From Beta vulgaris subsp. vulgaris (lineage: Eukaryota; Streptophyta; Magnoliopsida; Caryophyllales; Amaranthaceae), in NCBI RefSeq assembly GCF_026745355.1, contig NC_079202.1:61656806-61720805 (forward strand): a DNA stretch of 64,000 bases, read 5' to 3'. The notes under the pieces were generated by a model, which did no database searches, was not told the DNA's origin, and was given only the letters and a program-made list of their open reading frames with translations. A program made the position numbers and the translations under genes. Shown here piece after piece: positions 47,215 to 59,336 of the stretch. The stretch's first letter is position 1. Each line of letters opens with the position of its first letter.

Positions 47215-47420
47215 GTGGAAGAACATTGCAAGATGGAGTCGAGCCAAACTCTCCACTATAAGATTAGTTGAAGGATTTTCCCACCTTCCCATTCTTGTCT
47301 CTTGTTTTACTATTTTTTTACTTCTTGCCATAATTTCATAATTCATTAATCTCCATTAACAACTATTTGTTCTAACTATATATAAATTTGAATTTGAATT
47401 TTGGAAAACAATATATATAT
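47165..47420. repeat. Direct repeat, right copy (partner 46275-46535)
   Basis: Same landmarks as the left copy, a little less decayed, continuing to TTTTGGAAAACAATATATAT in both. Confidence 0.8.
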
Positions 47421-47422
47421 TG

Positions 47423-48000
47423 TTGTAGCCTAAAAATCAACTGCTATAGACGTGACACGTGACTTCATCACTGCCTTACAGGTGGCACTCTTTTTGTTGT
47501 TGTAAAGTACATGGACCAGAAGTTTATAGGGAGTAAAGTACATTTTCTGAATAAAGAAAGGTATACTAAGCCCTTCTTATGGCCCAATCTATACTTAGGC
47601 CCAGTAAACACAAAAAACACCTTTATAAAGGGTGATGTGTTACTCTCCAATCAGTGATTGCCATGTGTCATAGCATTATTGCTTAGCCAATCATATGCCA
47701 CCAAATTAGGGTGACATCAAGGTACAACAGTCATTTCAGACACTATAAATAGTCCTTGAAATCAGGGGAAAGGTACGTTTTTTAGGGCATAGTACTGTTA
47801 TTCTGCCATAAATGATTTCTCTCTCTACTTTCTCTCTTTAAAAGTTCCTTTTCTACTCCTGATACCTGACTTAAGCTTCGGAGGGGGAAATACCACCCAA
47901 ACCTCCAGGGTGGGTCCCTTTTTGCAGGTCTGAAGCCGGAGCTCAAGTTCGAGATTTGAGTCCTGACATTGTTGCACAAGTCTCTTATTAGTGAACCTAC
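47423..48000 (+). mobile_element. Probable solo LTR or LTR remnant
   Basis: Starts TGTTGTAGCC. It has a TATA box (CTATAAATAG at 47742-47751) and, about 130 bp later, the CTGACTTAAGCTTCGGAGGGGG ... GGGTCCCTTTTTGCAGGT stretch common in the R/U5 part of plant LTRs. No internal gag-pol region, PBS or second LTR is present. The right edge and target-site duplication are not proven. Confidence 0.45.
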
Positions 48001-48344
48001 TGTTGAGGATAATAGTATTATTTACGAGTCAAGCATTACGTAACAGAAATAGTGGGCCCAAATCAAATTTTTGTGAGAGTAAAACAGTTGGACATTGTTT
48101 CCAAAATAAGAAATTGAGCAAACAAATTGGGACATCCTTAGAAAGAAGATGGAACAAACAAAATGGAACGGAGGAAGTAAAAATTAAGAGAGAAAAAAAA
48201 AAACCAAACGAGTTGTGACACATGCTTAATTTGGTGAATCGACTACTAGCAAATTAACCCTTAATTTCAGAAGTACCAAGAAAGAAGTTAATTGCAAGGA
48301 TTATGTCTTTTCCTAGATGGTAATTAACATTTTTATTGTGGATA

Positions 48345-48558
48345 CTTAAAATACGATTAAAAGTTGGCTGAGATGGTAATTGTGTCATGTAATAATAGCA
48401 AGAGGTCATTGGTTCAAATCTCGTTGCAAGCTAATTTTACTTTTGTTAGTCGACATGATTTATGTACACATTGGACAATTCTAGTTAAGTAACATATGTG
48501 AGTCATGTGACACGTGGCGTGTATACATTGTCACAACCTTTTAATTTATTTGTATAGA
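48345..48558 (-). mobile_element. Helitron 5'-end fragment with pol III-like boxes
   Basis: On the minus strand it starts TCTATACAAATAAATTAAAA, matching the 5920 and 20709 Helitron family, next to a T at 48559. The CACGTGGCG motif of the family is present. The internal segment matches 42230-42345. The hairpin/CTAG 3' end is missing. Confidence 0.6.
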
Positions 48559-48807
48559 TATTAAACAACAATAAAAGAGAATTTGAATCAAAGATGATAT
48601 CTGACCACTTGATTTAGAAGATTTAAACAGGCATATATCTTTTTATTTGTTGAGCAATATAAATTCAATCGTGAAATTAAATTGTTATACTCAATATCAC
48701 AACAATGAGTGCTTTATTTTATGGCATCAATAATAAGAAATACTTTTGCTTGATCAGAAGCTCACCTAAGTTGTCAACCCTTTTCATTAGAGCAAGCTAT
48801 ACATTCA

Positions 48808-48985
48808 TTTTTTCATTTTTTATTTTATTTTTTATTTTATTTTTTATTTTTTGTTAGGTAAGGAGAATTCCCTTGCAAGGAATGGGGAAATAGGCAATCC
48901 TTCTTGCAAGGGATGATAATCGAACCCCTATCACAGAGGTAGAAAGAGGACCTTACAACCACTAGGCCAATTTTGATTCTCAGCT
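48808..48985 (-). mobile_element. tRNA-derived SINE with AAAAT-rich tail
   Basis: On the minus strand: A box TTGGCCTAGTGGTTGTAAGG, B box GATAGGGGTTCGATTATC about 30 bp on, then a unique body, then an (AAAAT)n-like tail (plus strand 48808-48855, TTTTTATTTTATTTTTTATT). Head and tail order is clear. Confidence 0.7.
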
Positions 48986-49249
48986 ATACATGCAATTGCG
49001 AGCATAAATAATATATGTTTGGTGGAACGCTATACAACGTTTTTGTAAGCAATCAATAGTTTGAAGAGTTTAGAAATACACTCATGATGGTTTGCTTGAA
49101 CAATTACATAAGAGTTGGATACAGACCAATATTAGAGCAAAATAGGCCCAAATAATTCAATATGGACCGGCGTACATAAAAATAAAAGGGGCCCACTTAT
49201 CCAAGTTATTTTTAAGAACACACGAGAAAATCACAGCTTAAAACCTTGA

Positions 49250-50160
49250 AACCTCTAAAAACTTTTGATTTTACTAGTTTTTGAGCTATCTTTGGACTTA
49301 TCTGATCCTAGTGACATTTCCACCAGGACCTTCTCAATAGACACATGATGCTTTGAGATGGGTTCTCGATGCTTTGGACCCCCTTAGTTGGTTCCATCAC
49401 CCTACCTACAAATGGCTCTGAAGGTCATTTTATGGCCATTTCAAAGCGTGGAAGTGTCATCAAAGACCCTCCCATGGCCCCTAGATACAACATTGGGTCT
49501 TACTTTACACGATCCTCGCTCTACCCCGAAATGGCTAGAGACTATTGTATGCCTTATCAAAAGCGGGGGGGGGGGGGTGTCTTCAAATGCCCTCCCATGA
49601 CCCTAGATGCATCCCATAGCTCCGCTGACTGGCCCTCAAATATTCGAAATTATGTATAATAACCTTCAATTTTGCCTTTCTGGGTCCCGTTTGAACTATT
49701 TCAGGCCTGACAATATTCTCCATTCGAGACTTTCATATAGGACCTGGGATGCCTTGAGAACCTTCACACCCAATTCTTTGCATTTGTGTGCCTTTCATTT
49801 GCTAGCTTTGCACAACCCTCGCTCCACTCATGAATGGCTCTGGAGGCCATTATATACCAACTCCAAGGCATATGAGTGCCTTTAAAGACCCTGCCATGGC
49901 CTTAGGATGCGTCGCACAGGCCACATACTTGGCCCCGAAAACGTTCGACAACCTGTATCATAGGCTTCAATTTTTTCCTCTTATGGTCCATTTTCAAACT
50001 CTTCTAACCCATCAACATTTTCCATCCGGGACTTTTCTAAGGGATCCGGGGTGCCTTGGGATGATTCTCAAGTTTTCAAGATCCTCTATATTGCCTCCAT
50101 ATGCTTTCCATTGGTTTGCTTTGAACACCCATTGCTCTACCCAGAAGTGGCTCCTAATCC
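49250..50160. repeat. Divergent satellite-related array, about three ~300-bp units
   Basis: Units share CCCTCCCATGGCCCTAGATGC, AATAACCTTCAATTTTGCC, CAGGCCTGACAATATTCTCC and ATTCGAGACTTTCATATAGG. These correspond in order to the 43145-46270 unit (CCCATGGCCCTAGGATGCATC, ATAACCTTCAATTTTGGCTG, CCGGGCCTGGTCATATTTTC). It is clearly the same superfamily but strongly diverged. Includes a G11 run at about 49563-49573. Confidence 0.7.
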
Positions 50161-50164
50161 GCAG

Positions 50165-51035
50165 AATAACAAGCACGATGCATCAACACCGACGACATAT
50201 GCAATGACATAATAAAACATGAGGAGACGACTATTATGCTACGCACACAGCCCTCCCTGCTGATTGTCTTGCTTGTTTGGGAGCCATAAAGTGAGCAACG
50301 AGAATGCCCAAAAGTACCCTGCGATGAAGGATATCTCCAATGATCCTCCTGCAATTTTTCCCCCAAAAATAGACTTCTTCCAATTAAATCAAGAATAAAA
50401 CAGCAACTGCAGTTGGGATATACATAGGGCAGAAAAATACTGTAAAGCACTTTACGCCTTTCAAGAAATGAAGCCAAAATTTAAACCACATTAAACTTAA
50501 ACAGAGTTTATTATTGTTATACATAGACAAAGACAAAGACAAAGGCAATTCTAATCTTGGAGTCACCATGGTAAAATTACATGGCTCACGAGGCAACCAT
50601 CTCTAAGTATATCCCAAACTACGAAAGCTCTACTGCTTGAAGCCAAATGCATGAATAACTAAATGGAACTGCAGAAGGCCATTCTCGAGCTTCAATGTGA
50701 TTTGCAAAATTCTCCCAGCTCCTTCAAACCAAATAACACAGGAACATGGGAACCACTTATGAACCTTGTACATCCTACTTTAACTAGAGAGCATCATCAA
50801 AAATAAGCTCCACCAAAGATGAACAAAACCAAAAAGAATTTTAACTTGCCTCTTACAGATTCAAATTTCAGGGGGCTTCATAAAGATTAACAACCACTTT
50901 CTTCCACTTAGGCAATAACATGAGTAACCAAAATGATATTGATGATGATAAACCATTTCAATTACACATGCGACACTGTTGAAGTCCTTTTCCTTTGCGG
51001 CTTAATGATGCTTTGAGAGTTCATGTGATAAATTC
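50165..51035 (-). other. 3' flank / probable 3' UTR of the PAT1 gene
   Basis: No other gene. Minus-strand sequence after the PAT1 stop is unremarkable, and a polyadenylation site is not assigned. Confidence 0.4.
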
Positions 51036-54000
51036 TCAACCATCAAAACTACCATTGCCTCCATGAGCACCAGAACCAACTAAAGGCACAGAACGATGTG
51101 CAAGATCCAGTAACAGTTTCCGCTGGTGCTCACTAGTATGAGGAAGACTTGCTCGTAACAGCTCAACTGGCATTTCCTTCTTAATAGCCTTAGCCACATC
51201 AGTGGCCAAGTTTGGCAATCCCTGCATTTGCATTGGCTGCACAATGATATCATACTTGTTCAAGCAATATTTTAAGAGTAGATTGAAAAACTCATCAAAT
51301 GATGCCTGCCAGAAGGCTGAATTGGCCATATTATAGCTGCTACCAGCATGAGCGTCTCTAAGTAACTCAGCTGCTCTGTCAAGAACTGATTTCAGTACTA
51401 CAGAGGCACCATCTCCAGCAGAACTCCCAATGGGCCGAAGTGGAGGCTGCTCTGAGGAGCAAACAACTGCAGCAAGACAAGCACCCAGTCCATTAAGATC
51501 CATCTCGCTTACACACGATGATACGACTTTCCCAAGGTAAGCAGTCACCTCTGTAGCTGCTTGATCAGATGGATGGACACCAAACAAGAATCTCAAATGA
51601 CGAAAAATGGCCATGCAAACAATCCGGAGGAGCTCGCTTCCAGGGGAAACCATACCTAGGAATTTTGCAAGAAGTTTCCGCCCCTTGGGGAGAGAAACTA
51701 TTCGTAGGAATACAAAGTCATCCTTTGGAGCTTGACCATCTTTACCAAGTGGATCTACCAGCTGTAGTGAGGCTGCTAATCCTTCCAGCTGGCTTTGCCG
51801 CCTTTGTCTCAGTTCACCACCACCATCTGGAAATTGATTAAATCGAAGGAAACGGTCTATATCATCAATATCAAGAAGAAGACAAAGACAATCCTCAATA
51901 GTCACTCTTGCTGCCAACATAGGTTCTTGTTCAAGGGGTTTATCAATAACTTTTTGTTCACCATTGCCAGAGCTAGTTGAATTCAGCGAATCAACTTCAA
52001 GAAGAGGCCTTGGCCTGCGGATAGACGAGAAAGGAATCCTTCCCAATGCCTCAACTTGGAGAAACGGATGGGGCTCATCAGTAGGACGAGCTCTTGGAGG
52101 AAGATCTCTCAGTTGAGTGGGGAAAAAATGATGTTTCAACCTTGCACTAGCAGATTTCTTGAAAAGACAAGCTTGGTGATAATAATCATCTACGTACGGG
52201 TCATTGCTGTGTGTCGCAGCCAACTGCATTCTAAGAATATTCTCAAGTTCATCTGCTGTCATGTACCTTGACCTATAAACTGGCCACCCACCATCAGTCC
52301 TCTGACCATTGGTATCAAAACCTTGTTGGGAGTACCGTATATTTTGTCTATTCCTCTGTGATGATTTAGGTCTTTGATCTCTGAAATCAGGGAGCCCCAT
52401 CATTGCATCAAATTTGTTCAACATGGGTGGTGATGGAGACATATGGGGACCAATAAGTTGAGAATGTACCCCAGTTAAATTACCATAAGGTGGAGGAACT
52501 GGATGGTGCAATCGATGTTGCTGTTGTTGCTGCTGCTGCTGCTGTTGAGAAATCATCTGAGGCAGCAATCCGTTTTGATGAGGTAATGGATGCTGCAACA
52601 TATTGTTCATGAGGTCGGCACGATTCAACCATTGACCAGGAGGGCGACCATCCATAGAATGACCAGGAGGAGAGAAGTGCGGCAGATTTGCAGCAAGATG
52701 AGAGCTATGAGGTAAACCAGACATAGGCCCAGAAAAGGTTGTTTGTGAATGCAGTGTCATCTGTGGTCCACCAGAAATGTATGGATTGTTTGCATGCTGA
52801 GGATGGTGGTTTGCTGAAAGCATTTGTGGCCTGCTCCCAGAAGAAGGATAGGAAGGGAAGGAAGACCTAGGCATGGGAATCGGTTCACTGGAGAGATTTT
52901 GATGACGTTGAGGAAGAAGCTGAGGTGGGGGCTCAGGATATGATGATGTTCTATGCAATATATTTGACTCTGCAGCACGAACAGAGGAACCATATGGCTG
53001 TGAGGACCACTTTTTGCTTTCAGGCCCATCTTCTGGACGATATACATGCTGATCATACCAGTTTGAATAATCAATATCCTGTGCCCACTCAGCTGCAGAA
53101 GAACCTGAAAGAATAAAAGGTGGCTGAGATTAGAAAGAACTCAATCAACTGTAAATACAAACTGGATCTATGACAGCAAATCATACCACAGGGGATTCTT
53201 GTTACAGAATAGAGATAAAATGCTTGGGAAAATTTACAATTTCTAACACTTTCTTTAAAACGTAACAATCTAGTGAGAAAGCATTCTAAAGGAGGCTAAA
53301 TCTTAAACCTGGATAAACAACAGCCAAAAGTAAACGTAAGATAGACCAAGATTGCACAGCAGATACTCACTATCTCCTATAAACTAAATGAGATTGTATG
53401 CAAAAAACTCTCAAAACATAGATAGAAATGAATGAAGTGGTGGTGCTTGTTGGATAACTTCCAATTTTTTGGTATTTGCAACTTCATTTTTTGGCTACAA
53501 GCAACATTAACAGTTGTCATGCTCATGTAGAGTTTCAGAAACTTCACTGGCTTATCTTTTGTCCTTACTTTAATCACAGTCCAATAAGAATACATGTTCA
53601 TTGGGCACACCGATTAAATTTTGTGCAAAGAAGCATAACAACAAATGAAACTCCACCCAAATACAATATATCGTACCTATATACTGAACTTCAAGGTCTG
53701 AATATAAACAAAATGGCTGTCTTTGAAATATATTAATAAGATTAAAGATAGCAAATAATTTAGATTATTGAATGCAACCACTATACGGCAATAGCTTAGA
53801 AGGTTAATTTACATAATAATAAAAAAAGGAACACCATAAGAGTCCAAAACCCAACAGAATCACAAGAAGAAAAGCAAAGAAAGAGTCCACTAGTCACATT
53901 CAACGTAACAAATACATAAGATATATGCTTGTACTCACTTTCTCTGGACCCCCTATCACCAATAAATCCAGTTCTTGGTTCACTGACTGTCCTGTTCAGC

Positions 54001-57000
54001 TGCATATAAATGAAAATGTAAACAAACAGAGCAACTAGAATAAACTTTTGAATAAACATTTGAATAAACATTACATGGAAAAAGTATCTTCAATGACATG
54101 AAAAGCAGCAATCTCATATTCAGGAGAGACAAGCAAAGTTACTCCAATTTCACTCAACAAATATTGCTTGGCAGTATTAGTGAAAGCGTAAACAAACAGA
54201 CCAATAGAATCAACTTTTGATCAACATTTAATCTTCAATGTCAGGAAAAGCAGCAATCTGATATTTAGGTGAGACTAGCACCGAAACTCCAATTTCGCTC
54301 AACAAATTTTTGGCAGCATTAGTGCATCCTTTCTTTCTATTCAATAGAAAAGAAAGAGCACATAAACAGAGAAAACATGATGAACATAGGGAGGGTTACA
54401 GTATCTTTAAAAGGAACAGTTATTGACAGAAGGTACATTTTCTATATACTATCAAAAGTGGGATGGACTACCTTTGCGGAGTTTTACCAACAGAAGAATG
54501 CAATGTTTGATAATTAAGTGGTGAAAACAAAGCAAGGTTCACATCATTAAGCAATTTTAATAGAAATTTGACTTTCATGTTGTCCCTCAAGAAATCCCCA
54601 GAACTTCTGAATTTCATTAGATACTTACCATTCAGTACGTAGACGAAAACATAAATATACTCATCAACCATATTTGCAGCACCAGAAATGTTAATTGGCA
54701 ACCTAAACGACTATTGAACTCTTCAGTGGGTGGAGATAAATTGCGTTAATGTTTTAAGTCCCGTGGTAATGCAACATCACCCCTAAACAAATGGTTTTCT
54801 TCACAAATAACCATTAACACTCTCACCGTTGATAGTAATGCAAAAATTGACAATTACTGCCATTTGTTACCACCCATCAAAAGACCTAAAGCACTTCTGT
54901 TTTAACAAGTAGCATTAAAAAAAACTCATAAGCACAAGAGCTCCAAAGCCTAAATAGAACAAAGATTAGCTCCTGAATACCCAATACTGGACTTGCACTC
55001 AAATGACCAGGTGAGCCTTGAGAAAAACAAGAACTAAAATTAAGAATAAAAAAAAAACCAATACCAATGCTCATAGTCTCATACTGCAATTGTGTCTTTC
55101 ATAACAACAAAGATAAGAGGCAAAAACAACTCTTCAGGCTTAACAGAAACTAGAAGTACGGCATTTAGCTGCATTGAATGACCTACCTAGATGCTTATCC
55201 AATTTACAGAATTCGTTTGCCACACAAATCAACTCTTTAAGGAACTCCCTACACCCTCTTGGAATAGAAGTATAAGTTTACAGTCAACAGATTGCTCTTT
55301 CAGAAAACAATTGCGTTTTGATAGTCTATGCACTGATTTAAAGAAAAACAAAGCGAAAGGAGGGCCACAAACAAACTGGAGTGACACTTCCACATGTACC
55401 CAACAATAATAAATTTCATTAGGTAGAATGGGTGACTGACTAACTGACCTGTGAAAAAGCACCACCAAGATCATCAATATCAGAAAATGTTGCTACACCT
55501 TCAACCTGCAGAAGAAAATACCAAAATAAGTAGAAGTTAGTATTCTTATTAGGAGCTCCTAGAACAATTACAAATTACATCTGTTTCCTTGTATACTAGA
55601 ATTTCAGAAATTCCTTTTTAAGTTGTTCCATTTTGAATGACACGTTTGCTAACGCACAACTTAGACCACTAAAATCTTTGATTATCTATTTATGAACATA
55701 ATAAAAATTCAAATTATGGAAATATACTTTGAGACAAATCTAATACACTTTACATTATAACATTTGATTTTATATTCTAGTAATAATAAGATATGGTCAA
55801 AGTAAGGTGAACGAATAGCGTAAAAAGTGAGATTGGAACAACTAAAAGAATGGAGAAAGTAAAATATTTTGAGTCAATAAAGATCAATTAGTGAGAATTG
55901 TCTAAGAAGATACAAACTAAGTGAACCCCAACCTAGAAATATGAATATAACTGCCACCATGATTTTTGTACACTTAAAATGCGAATTTACATAAAATATT
56001 ACAAGAAGTTCAAAAGGAGGACCATTCAATTGTGAGTTTATCTTGACCAGTAAACGTAAGTTTGGCAACAAATTCTAGATGGTATTCGAGTCAAAGACTC
56101 CATGAAGGGCCTATACAGGGATCAGAGAAGGTGTGCTTAGTTAATTTCAGTAGTGTATCCAAGAAAATCAATTGACCTTTTTTCATGAAAAGAAAAAATA
56201 GGAAAATTCACTATGCCTATGCCCATTCATTTTCTCAAGGCATTTATTACAACTTTGACTGAATTGAGTACCATGATTAACCACATAGAGCAGAGTATAA
56301 TACTGCACTCTCAGCTTTAGAGAGAGATAAAAGCCAATAAACTGAACAGAAAGCTCTAGAAGATTGATCAAGGTTTGAAACTTTAAGGGGCAAAAAAAAT
56401 GAACATTGGGTGCTTTCCAAATCTTCAAAATTATTTGCGAGTGCATATTTTCCAATCAAAGGATGGTGAAGAAAGCAAATGGCTCAGGTACTAAAACTAT
56501 ATCAAACCTATCCTTCTTGCCGAATCACTTAACTTAATAACATCTATGGAGCCACTAGCTCTTAAGGAGCATAGCATCCAGCCATTCACAATTCAATTTA
56601 AAACCAGAAAATTACCAATTTTTTACCAATAAATGACAATATTCGATTAAATTTTGGACCTTACGGTGTAAAGCTTTATGATTTATACTGCCACAAAGAA
56701 GCTGAGATTCACAACCTACCATCTCCTATCCTATCAAGCAGGGAAAGCACTAATGAAATTACGACAAGAAAATAAAACAACTTCAAACAATTCCTTCCTG
56801 ACTGTTTATCTAATTCTACAAACAGCATATATCATACCAAATACGTCTCCGAAAACAATTCCATATCTATAAAGGATATTACTCTCAAAGGCCTTATCAC
56901 AAGTTCCATTGAAAATTTAGTTCAAATTGCAATGATAGTATATTAACACAAAACATCTTATAGTAGGAGTATACAATAGGCTATACATAATCTCATATTA

Positions 57001-57398
57001 ATAATAAAGTAACATTAAGAACAAAATTTCAATCAAAGTAGCATATATATGGAATTGAAGAACATAGCCACACCTGCTCGTGCTCGTGCTCGTGTTCGTG
57101 TTGATAATCATCTTCAATTCCAGGTACAAGTATATCCTCATCTTCATCAAGGCCTCCCAACTCAACTTCTTCAACAATATGATTGCCGAAAAATTCATAT
57201 TGAGATGCATCAAATAATCCATCACCTGCATCAAAAAAAAACAAATTAAATAAAGTAGCATATTGTATAATAATCAAATTAATCAGCAAATTACCCAAAT
57301 CCAAGAAAATAGCATAAAACAGTAGGAAAATTAAAAAAAAAAAAAAAACTACTTTATGATAATATAAAGTTGACATAGTTACCAAAATTGGCAGCCAT
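51036..57398 (-). CDS. PAT1 homologue (mRNA decapping activator / P-body protein)
   Basis: Complete five-exon gene on the minus strand: 57398-57383, 57225-57074, 55505-55449, 53999-53939 and 53104-51036. Phases agree and total 785 codons, so 784 residues, usual for plant PAT1. PAT1 links deadenylated mRNA to decapping via LSM1-7 and DCP2 in cytoplasmic P-bodies; in Arabidopsis it is also an immune MAP-kinase target. Residues 9-20 (LFDASQYEFFGN) form the conserved N-terminal motif, followed by an acidic stretch and EHEHEHEHE. Residues 61-75 (VATFSDIDDLGGAFSQ-type) and LNRTVSEPRTGFIGDRGSRE precede a long Pro/Gln/His-rich low-complexity region with Q10 (about 282-291). From about residue 376 (MTADELENILRMQLAATHSN) comes the C-terminal helical superdomain, including KGRKLLAKFLGMVSPGSELL. 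The start ATG is preceded by AT-rich leader. Intron 2 contains degraded MITE DNA (55618-55858). Confidence 0.92.
55618..55858. mobile_element. Degraded Stowaway-like MITE in PAT1 intron 2
   Basis: Imperfect ends: TTTTAAGTTGTTCCATTTTG at the left, and GGAACAACTAAAAGAATGGA at the right. The interior resembles 13792-14048 (CAAATCTAATACA, ATATAATA-GGTCAAAGTAA). Degraded, so low confidence. Confidence 0.4.
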
Positions 57399-57399
57399 A

Positions 57400-59015
57400 G
57401 TGTGACGAAAGAATAAACAGTTTAGTAAATTTGAAGAAGCGAGAAATCAAAATCGAAATTCATAATCCATATTTGCGGTTTTTTGAGTTGTGAAGACAGG
57501 AGAAAATAGGGTTTTAGATCTGAGTTAATTGGTTGGAAAGTTGGGTTAGTTGACCGAATTGGGGGTAATTGAAAGAGAAGAAGGAGGTGAGAAGTAGAGA
57601 GAGAAAGAGGCGATGAGAGAAGAGGTAAAAAGGAGTAATTCGTAAGTGTGGTTCTGGAAAATAAGCGGCTGAGGCTGAGGAAGATGAAGAGTATCAGAAT
57701 TCAGTAGTAGTATTTGAACAAGTACCCACCCCAAGTTTAGTTCTTAATCACCGATTAGTACTTGATTTAGTAGTTCGCCTCTTCTGAAGGGTCTTGTTTG
57801 TACACTCGGATCGAGTAGATTTGTGCAAGATTCTGATCCGATTAGAACGTTTTTTCCTTATCTTAAAAAAAAAATTGTTTTAATTCTGCTCACCTTATTT
57901 TCAATCTTTAAGATTAATAAGGTCTAATAAATTTTGTTTAATAAAAATAAAGTATGATACTCTCACATAATAAGTTTAGTTTAGATATAATAAGGATTAT
58001 AAGATATAATAAGTTCTGATAAGCAAAAATTAGTTAGCCCTTTTCTTTACAAAAGCCCAAATTTGACTACTAAATATGTTTAGAGTATTGAAAATATTTG
58101 GAAAAAAAGACCATGGCATTCATGCCCACAAGCTACTAATAATATTTAAAACAATTTAAAAAAATAACGGCATATGGATTGGTAATAATTTGAAAAACAA
58201 GTTATTAGATAGTGAAATATTTAGGCTAAGTTTATAATCAAATAGATTAAAATAAGTAAGAAATAGAAAGAATAACTTTTGTTAGTTTTTCTTCTATCTC
58301 CCTCCTTTGTTTTAACCTACACTCACACCACCATTGTGTCTCATGTTTTTTCGTTACCAAAACAACCAACAACATTTGTATGCCGTTACTTTCCCTCTCC
58401 TTCACTCATCCTCTACCTTGTTTTGCTTTATTTCAACCTCACTCATCCTCTATCATTGCCATTGTGTACCACTAGAACAACAAAATATTGTGGCTGCGCA
58501 CCAGAACAATTAACCGGTGCACTGTCAACAAAGATGAATGCTTCCAACCATTAATCAAGAAGCCAGTAGCCTATTCAATAATGTATTGATGTGGATTTAG
58601 TGTCTTATTAATAAAGTATTATAACTTCCCTACGTAGTTTATTTTTTAAAAAAATCTAAAAACAAATTATGAACCGAATTTGAAAAGTTTGCAAACAATT
58701 ACTTACACAATTCTTATTGAGTTATGTTGTTAATGGGTCAAAGTTATAAAAAGTAAACAATGGTTGAAGTGTGAACAAACTAGAAACACACAAGCATCAT
58801 ATAAAGCAAATGTGGGAAAACCATTATGATAGAAAGTTGTTTATTGATACGATTTTAGATTACACATTGTTTTTATCCACATACACTTGATTATTTCAAA
58901 AAAGATTTTATGACATCATCATTTTTCTTTTTTTTTTCTTTCTAAAAAAACAATGATCTTAAAAAACTATAAAAGAGTAAAAGATAAAAACACGAGATTA
59001 CCAATGAGAATTTTA
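57400..59015. other. Bidirectional intergenic region between PAT1 and the YchF gene
   Basis: Contains the PAT1 leader (roughly 57400-57600 on the minus strand, CT-rich), then AT-rich DNA with TCTAATAAGTT-type MITE remnants (about 57890-58040). A plus-strand frame at 58279-58554 is rich in L/P/T from CT-rich sequence and has no recognisable domain. No gene supported. Confidence 0.4.
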
Positions 59016-59018
59016 ATA

Positions 59019-59197
59019 CTTCTTTCGTTTCATAATACTTGCTACACTTTATTGTGGCAATAAATTTTCTCAAACTCTCTCATCTCACATGGGTCTCTTT
59101 TTTTAAAAAAAGAAAAATTCTAACTCTTTCTTCTCCGCTAAAGGGCGAGGAGTTGTAAATTGACAGTATAACGAATAATATGAAACGGAGGAAATAG
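59019..59197. mobile_element. Stowaway-type MITE upstream of the YchF gene
   Basis: Left CTTCTTTCGTTTCATAATAC and the right end, reversed, CTATTTCCTCCGTTTCATAT. TA at 59017-59018 and 59198-59199. It ends 139 bp before the ATG, so it may sit in the promoter or leader. Confidence 0.65.
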
Positions 59198-59336
59198 TAA
59201 TAATCCACTAATTGGTGTTTTACGTTTACCTTATGCTCTTTCGGTACACTCTTGAGTCTTATCCGCCTTTCAGACACACCATCTAAATTAAGACTCGAAC
59301 ACACCACAACCCACAAGTGTGTAAGATTAGGCAACA

